Shown: piece after piece, positions 8,854 to 16,893 of the stretch
Numbering within the stretch: position 1 is the stretch's first letter
Layout: each line of letters opens with the position of its first letter
Assembly: GCA_015059905.1 (NCBI GenBank)
Contig: SUZN01000005.1
Location: 124,001-188,000, forward strand
DNA from: Rikenellaceae bacterium
Lineage (GTDB): Bacteria; Bacteroidota; Bacteroidia; Bacteroidales; Rikenellaceae
Length of the DNA: 64,000 bases
Reading direction: 5' to 3'
Program-made: the position numbers and the translations under genes
Notes under the pieces: model-generated
What the model saw: only the letters and a program-made list of their open reading frames with translations
What the model was told of the DNA's origin: nothing
Databases searched by the model: none

Positions 8854-9353
8854 GACACAAACTTTCAATAATAACGGTTGCGTTGTGCGCTGCGCTGATG
8901 TGCGGTTGCTTCAAGGATGTTATTGATTACACCAACTTCAACACCGCCATCTACGAGCAGGCGACAACCACAGGCTCCTATGTGCGGGCGACAGATGTCG
9001 AGATGTACGCCTATGCGGTCGATACCACCGAGTGGCGCATCGCCTCGTATGAGGATGCCCTCGCCCACCGCATAACCAACAAAACCACAGGGGAGGTACT
9101 CACCGAGCCTGACGCCTACGGCTCGTTCAACCCCTCTGACGAGTATCAGTCGTCAATACGTCTGGATGCACCCATCTCGATGCTTGTCGTAGTATGCCCC
9201 GAGAGCAAGATTTACGGCTACCGCAACTATGAGCTGCCCGAAAACCTCGCCTCGGTAGATACCAAGCTCTACATCGCCCTGTGGCGACAGACGCACAATA
9301 TAGCAGGCTGGCGCATTGTGAATGAGTTTTACACCCCTCCAACCAAGGAGTAA
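8850..9353 (+). CDS. Hypothetical lipoprotein
   Basis: A 167-residue protein with a lipoprotein signal ending LMCGC (Cys20 as the likely lipidated residue). The mature part is hydrophilic with YAYAVDTTEWRIAS and several aromatic strands, suggesting a small beta-rich domain. I do not recognise the family. It overlaps the folK stop by 4 bp and is followed 12 bp later by another lipoprotein and then a barrel protein, so it is probably an envelope component expressed with them. Confidence 0.75.
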   Translation: MRHKLSIITVALCAALMCGCFKDVIDYTNFNTAIYEQATTTGSYVRATDVEMYAYAVDTTEWRIASYEDALAHRITNKTTGEVLTEPDAYGSFNPSDEYQSSIRLDAPISMLVVVCPESKIYGYRNYELPENLASVDTKLYIALWRQTHNIAGWRIVNEFYTPPTKE

Positions 9354-9365
9354 CAAGCAAAGGAT

Positions 9366-11426
9366 ATGAGAACACTAAAGATACAACGTCGCCTCGCGGC
9401 AGCCTTTGTGGCGCTGCTCTTTGCAGGCGCATTCTTCACCCGCTGTGCCTCGGTGGGCTCGCCCTCGGGCGGTCCTATTGACACCCTGCCCCCTACGGTG
9501 CTGGGTATGATGCCCGAGCTGTTCACAACGGAGTTTAAGGATGACAAGATTTACATCACCTTCAACGAGTATGTCAAGCTCAAGGACCAGCAGAAAGAGC
9601 TCTACACCTCGCCCGCGATGCGTAAGAAGCCTACGCTGACGCTGCGCGGCAAGAGCATCGTGGTGGATTTGGTGCGCGACTCGCTCGACGAGAACACCAC
9701 CTATGCCATCGAGTTCGGTGCATCGGTGGCGGACAACAACGAGGGTAACCCGCTGCACGGTCTGCGCTATGTATTCTCCACAGGCAAGAGCATCGACTCG
9801 ATGATGATGTCGGGCTACACCGAGAACAGCCAGAAGGGCGACTCGCTGGGTAACTCGTTCATCTACTTCTTCGAGGTGGACTCTATCGAGAAACCCGACA
9901 CCTACGACTCTACGATGTTCAAGTACAAGCCCTCGAAGATTGCACGCTCGCAGAAGAACGGTATCTTCATCGCGCAGAACCTCAAGCCTGTCGATTATCG
10001 TGTCTATGCCTTCTGGGACAGCAACGACAATCAGACCTATGAGCCCTCGATTGACAAGGTGGGCTTCCTCGACGAGACATACAACCCTGCGCGTATGCCC
10101 GCCTTTGCCATCTGGTACGACTCGCTGCGCCGCTACCCTTCGGCTGACCCACAGCTCTACTTCCGTATGTTCCAGGATGTGAGCTTCGCGCGTCAGTCGC
10201 TCAACGAGTACAAGCGCACCGACTGTCAGCGTATCGAGTTGCAGTTCACGGCGGCACACCCCGACATCCGCGAGCTTAAGATTGACGGCGTGCCCGACGA
10301 CAAGATTATCATCGAGCCTATCACACGCGGACGCGACACGCTCGCCCTGTGGCTCAACGTCGCCAAGGAGAGCCTGCCCGACACGCTCCACGCCCATCTC
10401 ACATATATGAAGCACGACTCGGTGCGTGTGTTGCGTGAGCAGAAGGAGGATTTGAAGCTCGTATGGCGCCTTATCGAGACACGCGAGCAGGAGCGCGAGA
10501 GGGAGCGTCTGGAACGCGACAAGAAGAAGGCGGAGGCAGAGGGCAAAGAGTGGATTGAGCCATACGCCCCCTCGAAATTTGTCTTTGAGAAGCTGCAAAA
10601 GACGGTGGAGGTAAACCCCGAGGAGGATTTTACGCTGGAGCTTGGCACACCCCCTTCACGCTTCGACAGCACAGCCTTCACACTTATGTCGTGGAGCGAG
10701 AAGCGCGACACGGTGAGCGAGAAGCTTACCTTCATCCCCGACTCCGTATCGCCCCGCAAGTGGCGCATACGCAGCAATTGGGACCCCAAACGCCAATATC
10801 GTCTGCACATCCCAACCGATGCGCTTGCCGACATCACGGGCGAGGGTAACGACTCGCTCGATGTGAACATCACCGTCAGCGACATCGACAAATATGCCAC
10901 GCTGGTGCTCAACGTAGCACCACGCCAGGCGGGTGACGAGTACATAATACAGATTACCGACGCTGTGGGCAAGCTCCAGCGCGAGGTGCGCAACGTGGGT
11001 GCGGGCAAGCACACGCTGCACTATGTGCCTGTGGGCGATATGAAGATGCGTATCGTCGAGGACAAGAACCGCAACGGCTTGTGGGACGGTGGAAATATGG
11101 TTGAGCGCCGACAGAGCGAGCGTGCCGAGTTCTACAAGAACAGCGATGAGGAGGAGCTCTTCACTACCAAGACAGGCTGGGAGTTTGAGTTCTCACTCGA
11201 TATGAACAAGCTCTTTGCGCCAATCACTATGGAACAGCTCATCGAGCGACTCGACAAGCGCGAGTTGCAGCGTCTGATAAAGCTTGAGGAGGAGCGCAAG
11301 AAGGCACGCGAAGCGGCAGGCGGCAACAATGGTCACAACCACTCGCACGGCTCATCAGGTATGGGCGGCAGTATGGGCGGAATGTTCGGCGGCGGCATGG
11401 GTGGTATGCTTGGCGGTATGCGATAG
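9366..11426 (+). CDS. Ig-like (SbsA-type) domain lipoprotein with His/Met/Gly tail
   Basis: A 686-residue envelope protein. The signal ends in FFTRCASVGSPSGG with Cys27 as probable lipid site. Directly after it comes an SbsA-type Ig-like domain (about residues 35-140): DTLPPTV, ITFNEYVKL and YVFSTG are its usual landmarks. The middle part looks like further beta domains, with a charged helix rich in Glu/Arg/Lys near residues 370-395. The C-terminus is unusual: a Lys/Glu helix followed by a ~35-residue tail rich in Gly, Met, His and Ser. Proteins with the same start are widespread in Bacteroidetes, but their function is unknown to me. It sits between a lipoprotein and a barrel protein, suggesting a joint role at the outer membrane. 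Confidence 0.8.
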   Translation: MRTLKIQRRLAAAFVALLFAGAFFTRCASVGSPSGGPIDTLPPTVLGMMPELFTTEFKDDKIYITFNEYVKLKDQQKELYTSPAMRKKPTLTLRGKSIVVDLVRDSLDENTTYAIEFGASVADNNEGNPLHGLRYVFSTGKSIDSMMMSGYTENSQKGDSLGNSFIYFFEVDSIEKPDTYDSTMFKYKPSKIARSQKNGIFIAQNLKPVDYRVYAFWDSNDNQTYEPSIDKVGFLDETYNPARMPAFAIWYDSLRRYPSADPQLYFRMFQDVSFARQSLNEYKRTDCQRIELQFTAAHPDIRELKIDGVPDDKIIIEPITRGRDTLALWLNVAKESLPDTLHAHLTYMKHDSVRVLREQKEDLKLVWRLIETREQERERERLERDKKKAEAEGKEWIEPYAPSKFVFEKLQKTVEVNPEEDFTLELGTPPSRFDSTAFTLMSWSEKRDTVSEKLTFIPDSVSPRKWRIRSNWDPKRQYRLHIPTDALADITGEGNDSLDVNITVSDIDKYATLVLNVAPRQAGDEYIIQITDAVGKLQREVRNVGAGKHTLHYVPVGDMKMRIVEDKNRNGLWDGGNMVERRQSERAEFYKNSDEEELFTTKTGWEFEFSLDMNKLFAPITMEQLIERLDKRELQRLIKLEEERKKAREAAGGNNGHNHSHGSSGMGGSMGGMFGGGMGGMLGGMR

Positions 11427-11465
11427 TCGCGGCGAAGAGATTACACATTTGAAAACCATTACTGA

Positions 11466-12275
11466 ATGAGAAGAATAACCCTTATATTAGCTTTGCTTTT
11501 GTCGGCGGCAGCCCTCACACCTGCTGCGGCACAACATACGGTGGGAATCTTGGGCGGTGCTGGCACAGCCACAGCACGCATCTACCCCGCCCTGGAGACC
11601 AAATCGCTGATGGGCGTCACCAACTTCGGTCTGTCGTGGCGTTACTACTCGCTGCCCCGCTTTGTGGGTGCTGTGGGTGTCGATTTGGAGTTTATGCAAC
11701 GCGGTTTCGCCTATGGCTACGACTACTCCACCACGATGGACGAGAATGGTATGGAGCAGCGCGAGTATTACTACTACAAGCGCCGTATGAACTCCATTAT
11801 GCTGCCTTTGGTGTGGCAGCCCCACCTCTATCTGGCGAAGAACCACATACGTCTTTACCTCGAGGCGGCATTCACCCTCTCGTATAACTTCGGCGGCGAC
11901 TGGGAGTATGACAACAAGCCCGAAAGCGGTGCCTACAACTGGCGCACCGAGCGCGACAACCATCTCAACTACGGTCTGGCGGGCGGTGGCGGCTTTGCGC
12001 TGCTGTTCGGTCGCTATGAGCTTGGTGTCAGGGCGCGTTACTACTTCGGCTATGCCGACGTGCTGCGCAACCGCAACAAATACTACAACAACGTCACCGA
12101 CGGATATGAAAACCCCTTCTATCTCACCCCTTTGCGCTCGCCGCTGGACAATATCAACCTGAGCGTCACGCTGGCATACCGCTTCAACAAGGATGGATTC
12201 AAGGAGTGGACCTACAAACCAAAGAAACTCTCACGCACCCGCGAGTTCAAGTTTCAACAGACCAAAAAGCAATAA
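11466..12275 (+). CDS. Outer-membrane beta-barrel protein (PorT-like)
   Basis: A 269-residue protein with a Sec signal (MRRITLILALLLSAAALTPAAA, cleaved before QHTVG). The mature part alternates aromatic and polar residues in strands such as NFGLSWRYYSLPRF, RLYLEAAFTLSYNFGG and YELGVRARYYFGYADV, as in small outer-membrane barrels of the PorT-like (PF13568-type) group. It ends with a basic tail (KKLSRTREFKFQQTKKQ), which is not typical of a terminal strand, so the barrel probably closes before about residue 240. It follows the Ig-like lipoprotein by 39 bp and precedes rbfA by 12 bp. Confidence 0.78.
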   Translation: MRRITLILALLLSAAALTPAAAQHTVGILGGAGTATARIYPALETKSLMGVTNFGLSWRYYSLPRFVGAVGVDLEFMQRGFAYGYDYSTTMDENGMEQREYYYYKRRMNSIMLPLVWQPHLYLAKNHIRLYLEAAFTLSYNFGGDWEYDNKPESGAYNWRTERDNHLNYGLAGGGGFALLFGRYELGVRARYYFGYADVLRNRNKYYNNVTDGYENPFYLTPLRSPLDNINLSVTLAYRFNKDGFKEWTYKPKKLSRTREFKFQQTKKQ

Positions 12276-12287
12276 AACACATTAACT

Positions 12288-12635
12288 ATGGAACAGATAC
12301 AGACAACACGCCAACAGAAAATCGCGCGACAGATACAGCGCGACATAGCCGAGATTTTGCAACGTGATGGCGCCGCCATTGCCGCAGGCTCGATGATTAC
12401 GGTAACGACCGTGCGCGTATCGCCCGACTTCGGCTACGCAAAGATTTACTTCAGCATCTTCCCCTTTGCGAAGGCCGAGGAGGTTATGCGCTCGCTGGAG
12501 AGCAACAACTGGTTCCTGCGCCGCGAGCTTGGCAAGCGCATCCGCAACCAGCTGAAGGTAGTGCCCGAGTTGCAGTTCTTCCTCGATGACTCGCTCGAAT
12601 ATATCGAGAACATCGACTCACTGCTGAAGGAGTAA
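12288..12635 (+). CDS. rbfA: 30S ribosome-binding factor A
   Basis: A 115-residue RbfA, a KH-like protein that assists late 30S maturation and cold adaptation. The N-terminal helix with RQQKIARQIQRDIAEILQRD, the ITVTTVRVSPDFGYAKIYFS strand pair and RRELGKRIRNQLKVVPELQF are characteristic. The length is usual. It closes the holB-folK run; a palindromic repeat separates it from the permease gene. Confidence 0.95.
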   Translation: MEQIQTTRQQKIARQIQRDIAEILQRDGAAIAAGSMITVTTVRVSPDFGYAKIYFSIFPFAKAEEVMRSLESNNWFLRRELGKRIRNQLKVVPELQFFLDDSLEYIENIDSLLKE

Positions 12636-12680
12636 AGGGGTCAGAATTGACCACTACATTTATAAAAACAAAAAAACACC

Positions 12681-12801
12681 AAAAGTTGTATAGCAAGAGG
12701 GATTTTTAGGATTGCGAGTCCGAGAAATAGCAGTTTACTTGGCGTAAATGAGGATTTCGAGGGCGAGTGTGACGCCAAAATCACCTTGCAAGACAACTTT
12801 T
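12681..12801. repeat. Palindromic ~120-bp dispersed element (full copy)
   Basis: Inverted arms: AAAAGTTGTATAGCAAG on the left, and GCAAGACAACTTTT with GACGCCAAAATCACC on the right. The core GCGTAAATGAGGATTTCGAG is shared with the copies at 42434-42560 and 58992-59116 and the part copy at 4390-4455. It fills the rbfA-permease gap and ends 10 bp before the next start codon. Confidence 0.65.
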
Positions 12802-12811
12802 CTATGAGGCA

Positions 12812-14041
12812 ATGGCTCTTGACCTGAAATATTTGATAGCCGCCCGCTATGTCCGTTCGCCGAAATCCCATTCGGTAATAAACATCATATCGGGCGTGAG
12901 CATTGTGGCTATGGCTGTGCCTGTGGCTGCAATCATACTGCTGCTCTCAATCTTTAACGGTCTGGAGCGTATGACCACCGAGCTATATAGCGCTGTCGAT
13001 GCCGATATGAAGCTAACGCCCGCAAGCGGCACAACATTCCCCATCGAGAGCCTCGATACCGCCGCCCTGCGTTCAACCTCGGGCGTGGAGACCTTCACGC
13101 TACAACTTGAGCAGAGCGCGCTGGCGGAGTATGATGGGCGACAGTCAATAGTCAGCATCAAGGGTGTGGAGCCTACGCTGCGCGATGTCATCCCCATCGA
13201 GCAACATCTGCGTGCTGGCAGCTTCACCACCGAGCTTGACGAGAGTGACTGCATCGTGCTGGCGCACGGCGTGGCGCACGATTTGGGCGTGCTGCGGCAG
13301 AATGCGCTGGGCGAGCAGATATCGCTCTACGCCATCAACCGCAAGCGTATCTCGTCGCTACTGCCTGTGGGCGGCTACACACGCCGCGAGCTGCCTGTTG
13401 TGGGGCTCTACGCCATCGACCAGGACAACAGCTCCTCGGCTTACACCTCGCTGCGTGCGGCACAACGACTGCTTAACTACCCTGGCAGAGCCTCGTCGGT
13501 GGAGCTGAAACTGAAGCCCGATGCAAACCCCAAAGCTGTCAAGCAGGCGTTGCAGGAGCAGCTGGGTGCGGAGTTCAGGGTGCAGACGCGCTACGAGAGC
13601 AACTCAATCTACCGCCTTATGGCATTGGAGAAATGGGGAGTATTTGCTGTTGCGATGATGGTTATGGCAATCGCCTCGCTCTCGGTTGTGGGCACGCTTG
13701 TGATGGTCATCATCGACAAACGTGACGACATCGCCACCCTCCGCACGTTGGGTGCCAAGCAGAGTCTTGTGCAGGCGATATTCGCAAACGAGGGTCGCCT
13801 GATGGCTCTCATAAGCCTTACGGTGGGCGTTGTGATAGGCATAATCCTCACGCTCACACAACAATACCTGGGTGTCGTGCGTCTGAACACCTCGACACTG
13901 CTTGTAGATGCCTACCCCGTAGAGCTGCACCTGTGGGACGTCGTAGCCACCATCGCAGCCTACATCACCATAGCGCACATCATCATCCGTGTGACCGTGC
14001 GCCAAACATTAAAAACTACCGTTTATGAAGAGAACGTTTAA
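12812..14041 (+). CDS. ABC transporter permease, LolC/LolE-like (FtsX fold)
   Basis: A 409-residue inner-membrane protein of the LolC/E type. The N-terminal cytoplasmic helix LKYLIAARYVRSPKSHSVIN precedes TM1 (ISGVSIVAMAVPVAAIILLL). A ~230-residue periplasmic domain follows, then three C-terminal helices beginning WGVFAVAMMVMAIASLSVVG and including the coupling segment DKRDDIATLRTLGA. This is the arrangement of permeases that release lipoproteins from the inner membrane; in Bacteroidetes one such protein often replaces the LolC/LolE pair. The ATPase partner is not adjacent. The gene overlaps the following DUF4296 lipoprotein by 17 bp. Confidence 0.88.
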   Translation: MALDLKYLIAARYVRSPKSHSVINIISGVSIVAMAVPVAAIILLLSIFNGLERMTTELYSAVDADMKLTPASGTTFPIESLDTAALRSTSGVETFTLQLEQSALAEYDGRQSIVSIKGVEPTLRDVIPIEQHLRAGSFTTELDESDCIVLAHGVAHDLGVLRQNALGEQISLYAINRKRISSLLPVGGYTRRELPVVGLYAIDQDNSSSAYTSLRAAQRLLNYPGRASSVELKLKPDANPKAVKQALQEQLGAEFRVQTRYESNSIYRLMALEKWGVFAVAMMVMAIASLSVVGTLVMVIIDKRDDIATLRTLGAKQSLVQAIFANEGRLMALISLTVGVVIGIILTLTQQYLGVVRLNTSTLLVDAYPVELHLWDVVATIAAYITIAHIIIRVTVRQTLKTTVYEENV

Positions 14042-14927
14042 CATCCTCACACCACTGCTGCTCGCCGCCGCGATGCTCTCGTGTAACTCGCCCAAGCTCA
14101 TCCCCGACCGCGAGCTGGGACAGATATTCCACGATGCTATGCTGGTGAATGCCTACATACAGCACAACCGCCAGAAGGAGCTCGACTCGATGAACATCTA
14201 CGAGCCGATACTCGCCCGCTACGGCTACTCCAAGGAGGATATGCACTACACGCTCAACAAGATTTCGCGACAGAAGAGCGCCAGCCTGGGCAAGGTGGCT
14301 GACTATATGATTAACTCGCTCACCGCCGAGAGCGACCGCCTGGCAGAAGATGTGGCGAAGCTCGATACCATCGAGAATGTGGCTCGCCGCCACTTCAAGA
14401 AGGTGATTTATCAGGACACCGCCATCGTGGCGAAGGTTGAGGCGGACTCTGCGCTGTTGCAGATAACCATCCCTCACGCCGAGAAGGGACTCTACCATAT
14501 CGAGGCAAACTACACGCTCGACAAGGAAGATAAGGGCATCGGTCGCCGCTATGTGGTGAATTGGATGGATGGCAACGATGAGCGTGTGCGCGAGATAGCC
14601 AACTCGCCCCTCACACGCGGACGTAAGTCGAGGATTTCGCTTGATGCGTGGCTCACGCAGAACGACTCGTTAGCCGAGGCTCTTACAATCGACTTCACAC
14701 GTTTCAACCTGAAGAAGAACCGCCTGAAAAAGACGCCGCTTACCATCCACGACATCACTATAACATTCACGCCCGACATCCACGAGAGCCGTGAACGCCT
14801 GTTCCGTGAGCAGTCGTCGATGCGTATCTTCTCCGACACAATGCTCAACCTGAAGCTCGGACAAGCCGCCGAGCCAACCGAGCCAACCGAGCCAACCGCT
14901 GAACAAACCACCGAAACCACCGAGTAA
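14025..14927 (+). CDS. DUF4296 domain lipoprotein with Pro-Thr-Glu tail
   Basis: A 300-residue lipoprotein: the signal ends AAAMLSC (Cys20). The DUF4296 region follows (residues about 25-110), with KLIPDRELGQIFHDAMLVNA and the YGYSKEDMHYTLNKI helix. The middle part is beta-rich. The C-terminus ends in tandem EPT units encoded by a 9-bp DNA repeat (GAGCCAACC, about 14871-14897), which could vary in number by slippage. The family is common in Bacteroidetes but has no assigned function that I know of. The 17-bp overlap with the LolC/E-like permease suggests an envelope role. Confidence 0.82.
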   Translation: MKRTFNILTPLLLAAAMLSCNSPKLIPDRELGQIFHDAMLVNAYIQHNRQKELDSMNIYEPILARYGYSKEDMHYTLNKISRQKSASLGKVADYMINSLTAESDRLAEDVAKLDTIENVARRHFKKVIYQDTAIVAKVEADSALLQITIPHAEKGLYHIEANYTLDKEDKGIGRRYVVNWMDGNDERVREIANSPLTRGRKSRISLDAWLTQNDSLAEALTIDFTRFNLKKNRLKKTPLTIHDITITFTPDIHESRERLFREQSSMRIFSDTMLNLKLGQAAEPTEPTEPTAEQTTETTE

Positions 14928-14929
14928 CT

Positions 14930-16054
14930 ATGCGCCGCATTGCCGCCCACTACCTTATCGACCGAGGTCGCATCACGCCGCGCCCCCTTGTGGAGTGCGA
15001 CGACGAGGGGCGTATTGTGCGCGTCGGGCAGTGGGAACGGCTGGATAACATCCCGCAGGCGGAGTTCTATGCGGGGGCACTCACAGCAGGCTTTGTCAAT
15101 GCACACTGCCATCTCGAACTCTCCTACCTGCGCGGTGCTATCGAGCGCGGCACAGGCTTCGGAGGCTTCGCGCGGGCAATCGGTCAGGTGCGCGGCAACT
15201 ACACCGCAGAGGAGCGTCAGAGGGCACTCGTAGCCGCCTCTGAGCGTATGTGGGCGGAGGGTGTGCAGGCTGTCGCCGACATCATAAATGACGACAGCTC
15301 GCTTGAGCACAAGCGCCAAAGCCCTATCCGCTACCATAACTTTGCCGAGCTGTTCGGACTGCGTGCCGACGTGGCGGCGATGAACAATCTGCTCACAGCC
15401 CCCAACACAACCCTCACACCCCACTCCACCTACTCGTTGCAGAGCGAGGCATTTGCCGCAGCCGCCAAAGGGGAGAGGCTCTCCATCCACTTTATGGAGT
15501 CGCCCGACGAGGAGGAGCTATATCGTGGCGAAGGGTCGCTTGCCGCGTGGTATGGACGTATGGGCTGGGAGTGCGACTTCCTGCACTACGGCTCGCCCGT
15601 AGGGCGCATCATAGGGCAGGTGGAGCGCTTTAGGAGGGTGCTGCTCATACACTGCTGCTGCCTTAAGCGGAGCGATGTGGAGGCTCTTTTGAATCACTTC
15701 AGCGTGCCACCCACCTTTGTTGTGTGTCCGCAGTCGAATGACTATATTTCGGGCTTGCGCCCACCCGTTGAGCTGCTGCTGAAGCATAACGCTCGCGTTG
15801 CCATTGGCACCGACTCACTGGCATCGAACGACAACCTCTCCATCATCGAGGAGCTGAAGCTCCTGCCCGAAGTACCCCTCGCAAAACGCATCGAGTGGGC
15901 AACCGCAGGGGGTGCAGAGGCGTTGGGCTTGGCAGACGAGATTGGCTCGCTGGAGGTCGGCAAACGCCCTGGCTTGGTTATTGTCGAGGGCATCGAGGAG
16001 CAGGACGGCGAGCTACAACTTTCGCCCACCGCACACTCACGAAGATTGGTATAA
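14930..16054 (+). CDS. Amidohydrolase-family metal-dependent deaminase/hydrolase
   Basis: A 374-residue protein of the amidohydrolase superfamily (TIM barrel, cytosolic). The metal site is visible as HCHLEL (His59 and His61), later SIHFMESPDEEE and LLIHCCCLK for the further His residues, and GTDSLASNDNLS for the catalytic Asp. This matches the chlorohydrolase/S-adenosylhomocysteine deaminase-like branch (nucleoside, guanine or aminodeoxyfutalosine deaminases). The substrate cannot be fixed. It lies 2 bp after the DUF4296 gene, so it is co-transcribed with envelope genes, though its own function looks metabolic. Confidence 0.8.
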   Translation: MRRIAAHYLIDRGRITPRPLVECDDEGRIVRVGQWERLDNIPQAEFYAGALTAGFVNAHCHLELSYLRGAIERGTGFGGFARAIGQVRGNYTAEERQRALVAASERMWAEGVQAVADIINDDSSLEHKRQSPIRYHNFAELFGLRADVAAMNNLLTAPNTTLTPHSTYSLQSEAFAAAAKGERLSIHFMESPDEEELYRGEGSLAAWYGRMGWECDFLHYGSPVGRIIGQVERFRRVLLIHCCCLKRSDVEALLNHFSVPPTFVVCPQSNDYISGLRPPVELLLKHNARVAIGTDSLASNDNLSIIEELKLLPEVPLAKRIEWATAGGAEALGLADEIGSLEVGKRPGLVIVEGIEEQDGELQLSPTAHSRRLV

Positions 16055-16086
16055 AAGAAAATTCAACCCTCATACGGAAAGCATAA

Positions 16087-16180
16087 CCCCCTGGAGCTTT
16101 AGCGACCAAAGTCCCACTCCTGAGGAGGGGGATTTAGGGGGAGGGTCAGACTTGTAAAATGGCGAATGCCATAGGCTGTG
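16087..16180 (-). repeat. ~92-bp dispersed repeat, copy 1
   Basis: Read on the minus strand it matches 51884-51973: CAGCCTATGGCATTCGCCAT, then CTGACCCTCCCCCTAA, a CCCCCTCCTCAGGAG(G/T)GGG palindrome, and ACTTTGGTCGCTAA. The two copies are in opposite orientations 36 kb apart. Confidence 0.8.
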
Positions 16181-16246
16181 ATTAAGCTAAAAAAAGAGAT
16201 AACGGGAACACAGCAGAAACAGAAAGAAATGTAAAACAGAAAGAAT

Positions 16247-16774
16247 ATGGAACTAAAAGAAATCTTGACAAAGCGTCGTAGCACGCGCAAATTCCTTACC
16301 GACGCTGTTGAGCAGGAGAAGCTCCAGCGCATAGTGGATATGGCTCTCACAGCCCCCTCGTCACGCAATACGCGCTCTACGCGCCTGATGGTTGTGACCG
16401 ACAAGAGCCTGTTGGAGAAGATGTCCCAGATGCGTGATTACGGCTCGGCATTTATGAAGGATGCAACAGCCGCCATCGTGGTTATGGGCGATAAGGAGGC
16501 GAGCGATTTGTGGCTCGACAACTGCGTTATCACAGCCACCATTCTGCAACTTGCGGTTGTGGATGAGGGTCTGGCATCGTGCTGGGTACACGTCAATGAC
16601 CGCCCCTGCCTGAAGGATGAGCCCGAGGGAGCAAAGGCAGATGACTACCTGCGTGAGCTGCTCGATTTGCCATCGCGTTACGGTATCCTGTGTGCCGTAG
16701 CACTCGGCTACTCCGACTTCGAGCCAAAGCCCCTGCCACCCTACGAGGGCGAGGAGCGCGTGATGTGGAAGTAA
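16247..16774 (+). CDS. Nitroreductase-family flavoprotein
   Basis: A 175-residue FMN-dependent nitroreductase-like protein. The FMN phosphate-binding start TKRRSTRKFLTD is clear, then APSSRNTRSTRLMVV, and a C-terminal RYGILCAVALGYSDFEPKPL that contributes the second flavin contact. It is at the short end of the family and probably dimeric. Such proteins reduce nitro groups, quinones or flavins with NAD(P)H; the natural substrate is unknown. It is a single gene after a repeat-filled gap, converging on the ABC exporter across a shared terminator. Confidence 0.88.
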   Translation: MELKEILTKRRSTRKFLTDAVEQEKLQRIVDMALTAPSSRNTRSTRLMVVTDKSLLEKMSQMRDYGSAFMKDATAAIVVMGDKEASDLWLDNCVITATILQLAVVDEGLASCWVHVNDRPCLKDEPEGAKADDYLRELLDLPSRYGILCAVALGYSDFEPKPLPPYEGEERVMWK

Positions 16775-16782
16775 GAAGGAGA

Positions 16783-16820
16783 ATTCAAAATTCAAAATTC
16801 AAAATTCAAAATTCAAAATT
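16783..16820. repeat. TTCAAAA heptamer array
   Basis: About five tandem TTCAAAA units between convergent genes. The same 7-mer array occurs at 18861-18881, 18965-18993, 26274-26306, 30641-30671, 39210-39241, 39341-39374, 50323-50342 and 58890-58923. Confidence 0.85.
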
Positions 16821-16836
16821 AAGAATTTCAGACAAA

Positions 16837-16867
16837 AAAGCCGAGACTCAAACGAGTTCTCGGCTTT
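16837..16867. terminator. Bidirectional intrinsic terminator
   Basis: Stem AAAGCCGAGA...TCTCGGCTTT with an inner CTC/GAG pairing and an AAAC loop. A-runs and T-runs flank it, so it serves both the nitroreductase and the ABC exporter. Confidence 0.8.
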
Positions 16868-16893
16868 ACCTTTAATATAATATAGAAAATTCA

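Noticed and set aside
9375..10598. A 407-codon open frame antisense to the Ig-like lipoprotein
   Set aside because: It mirrors the codon bias of the sense gene, has no start context or family resemblance, and is rich in Leu/Val/Arg as expected for a shadow frame.
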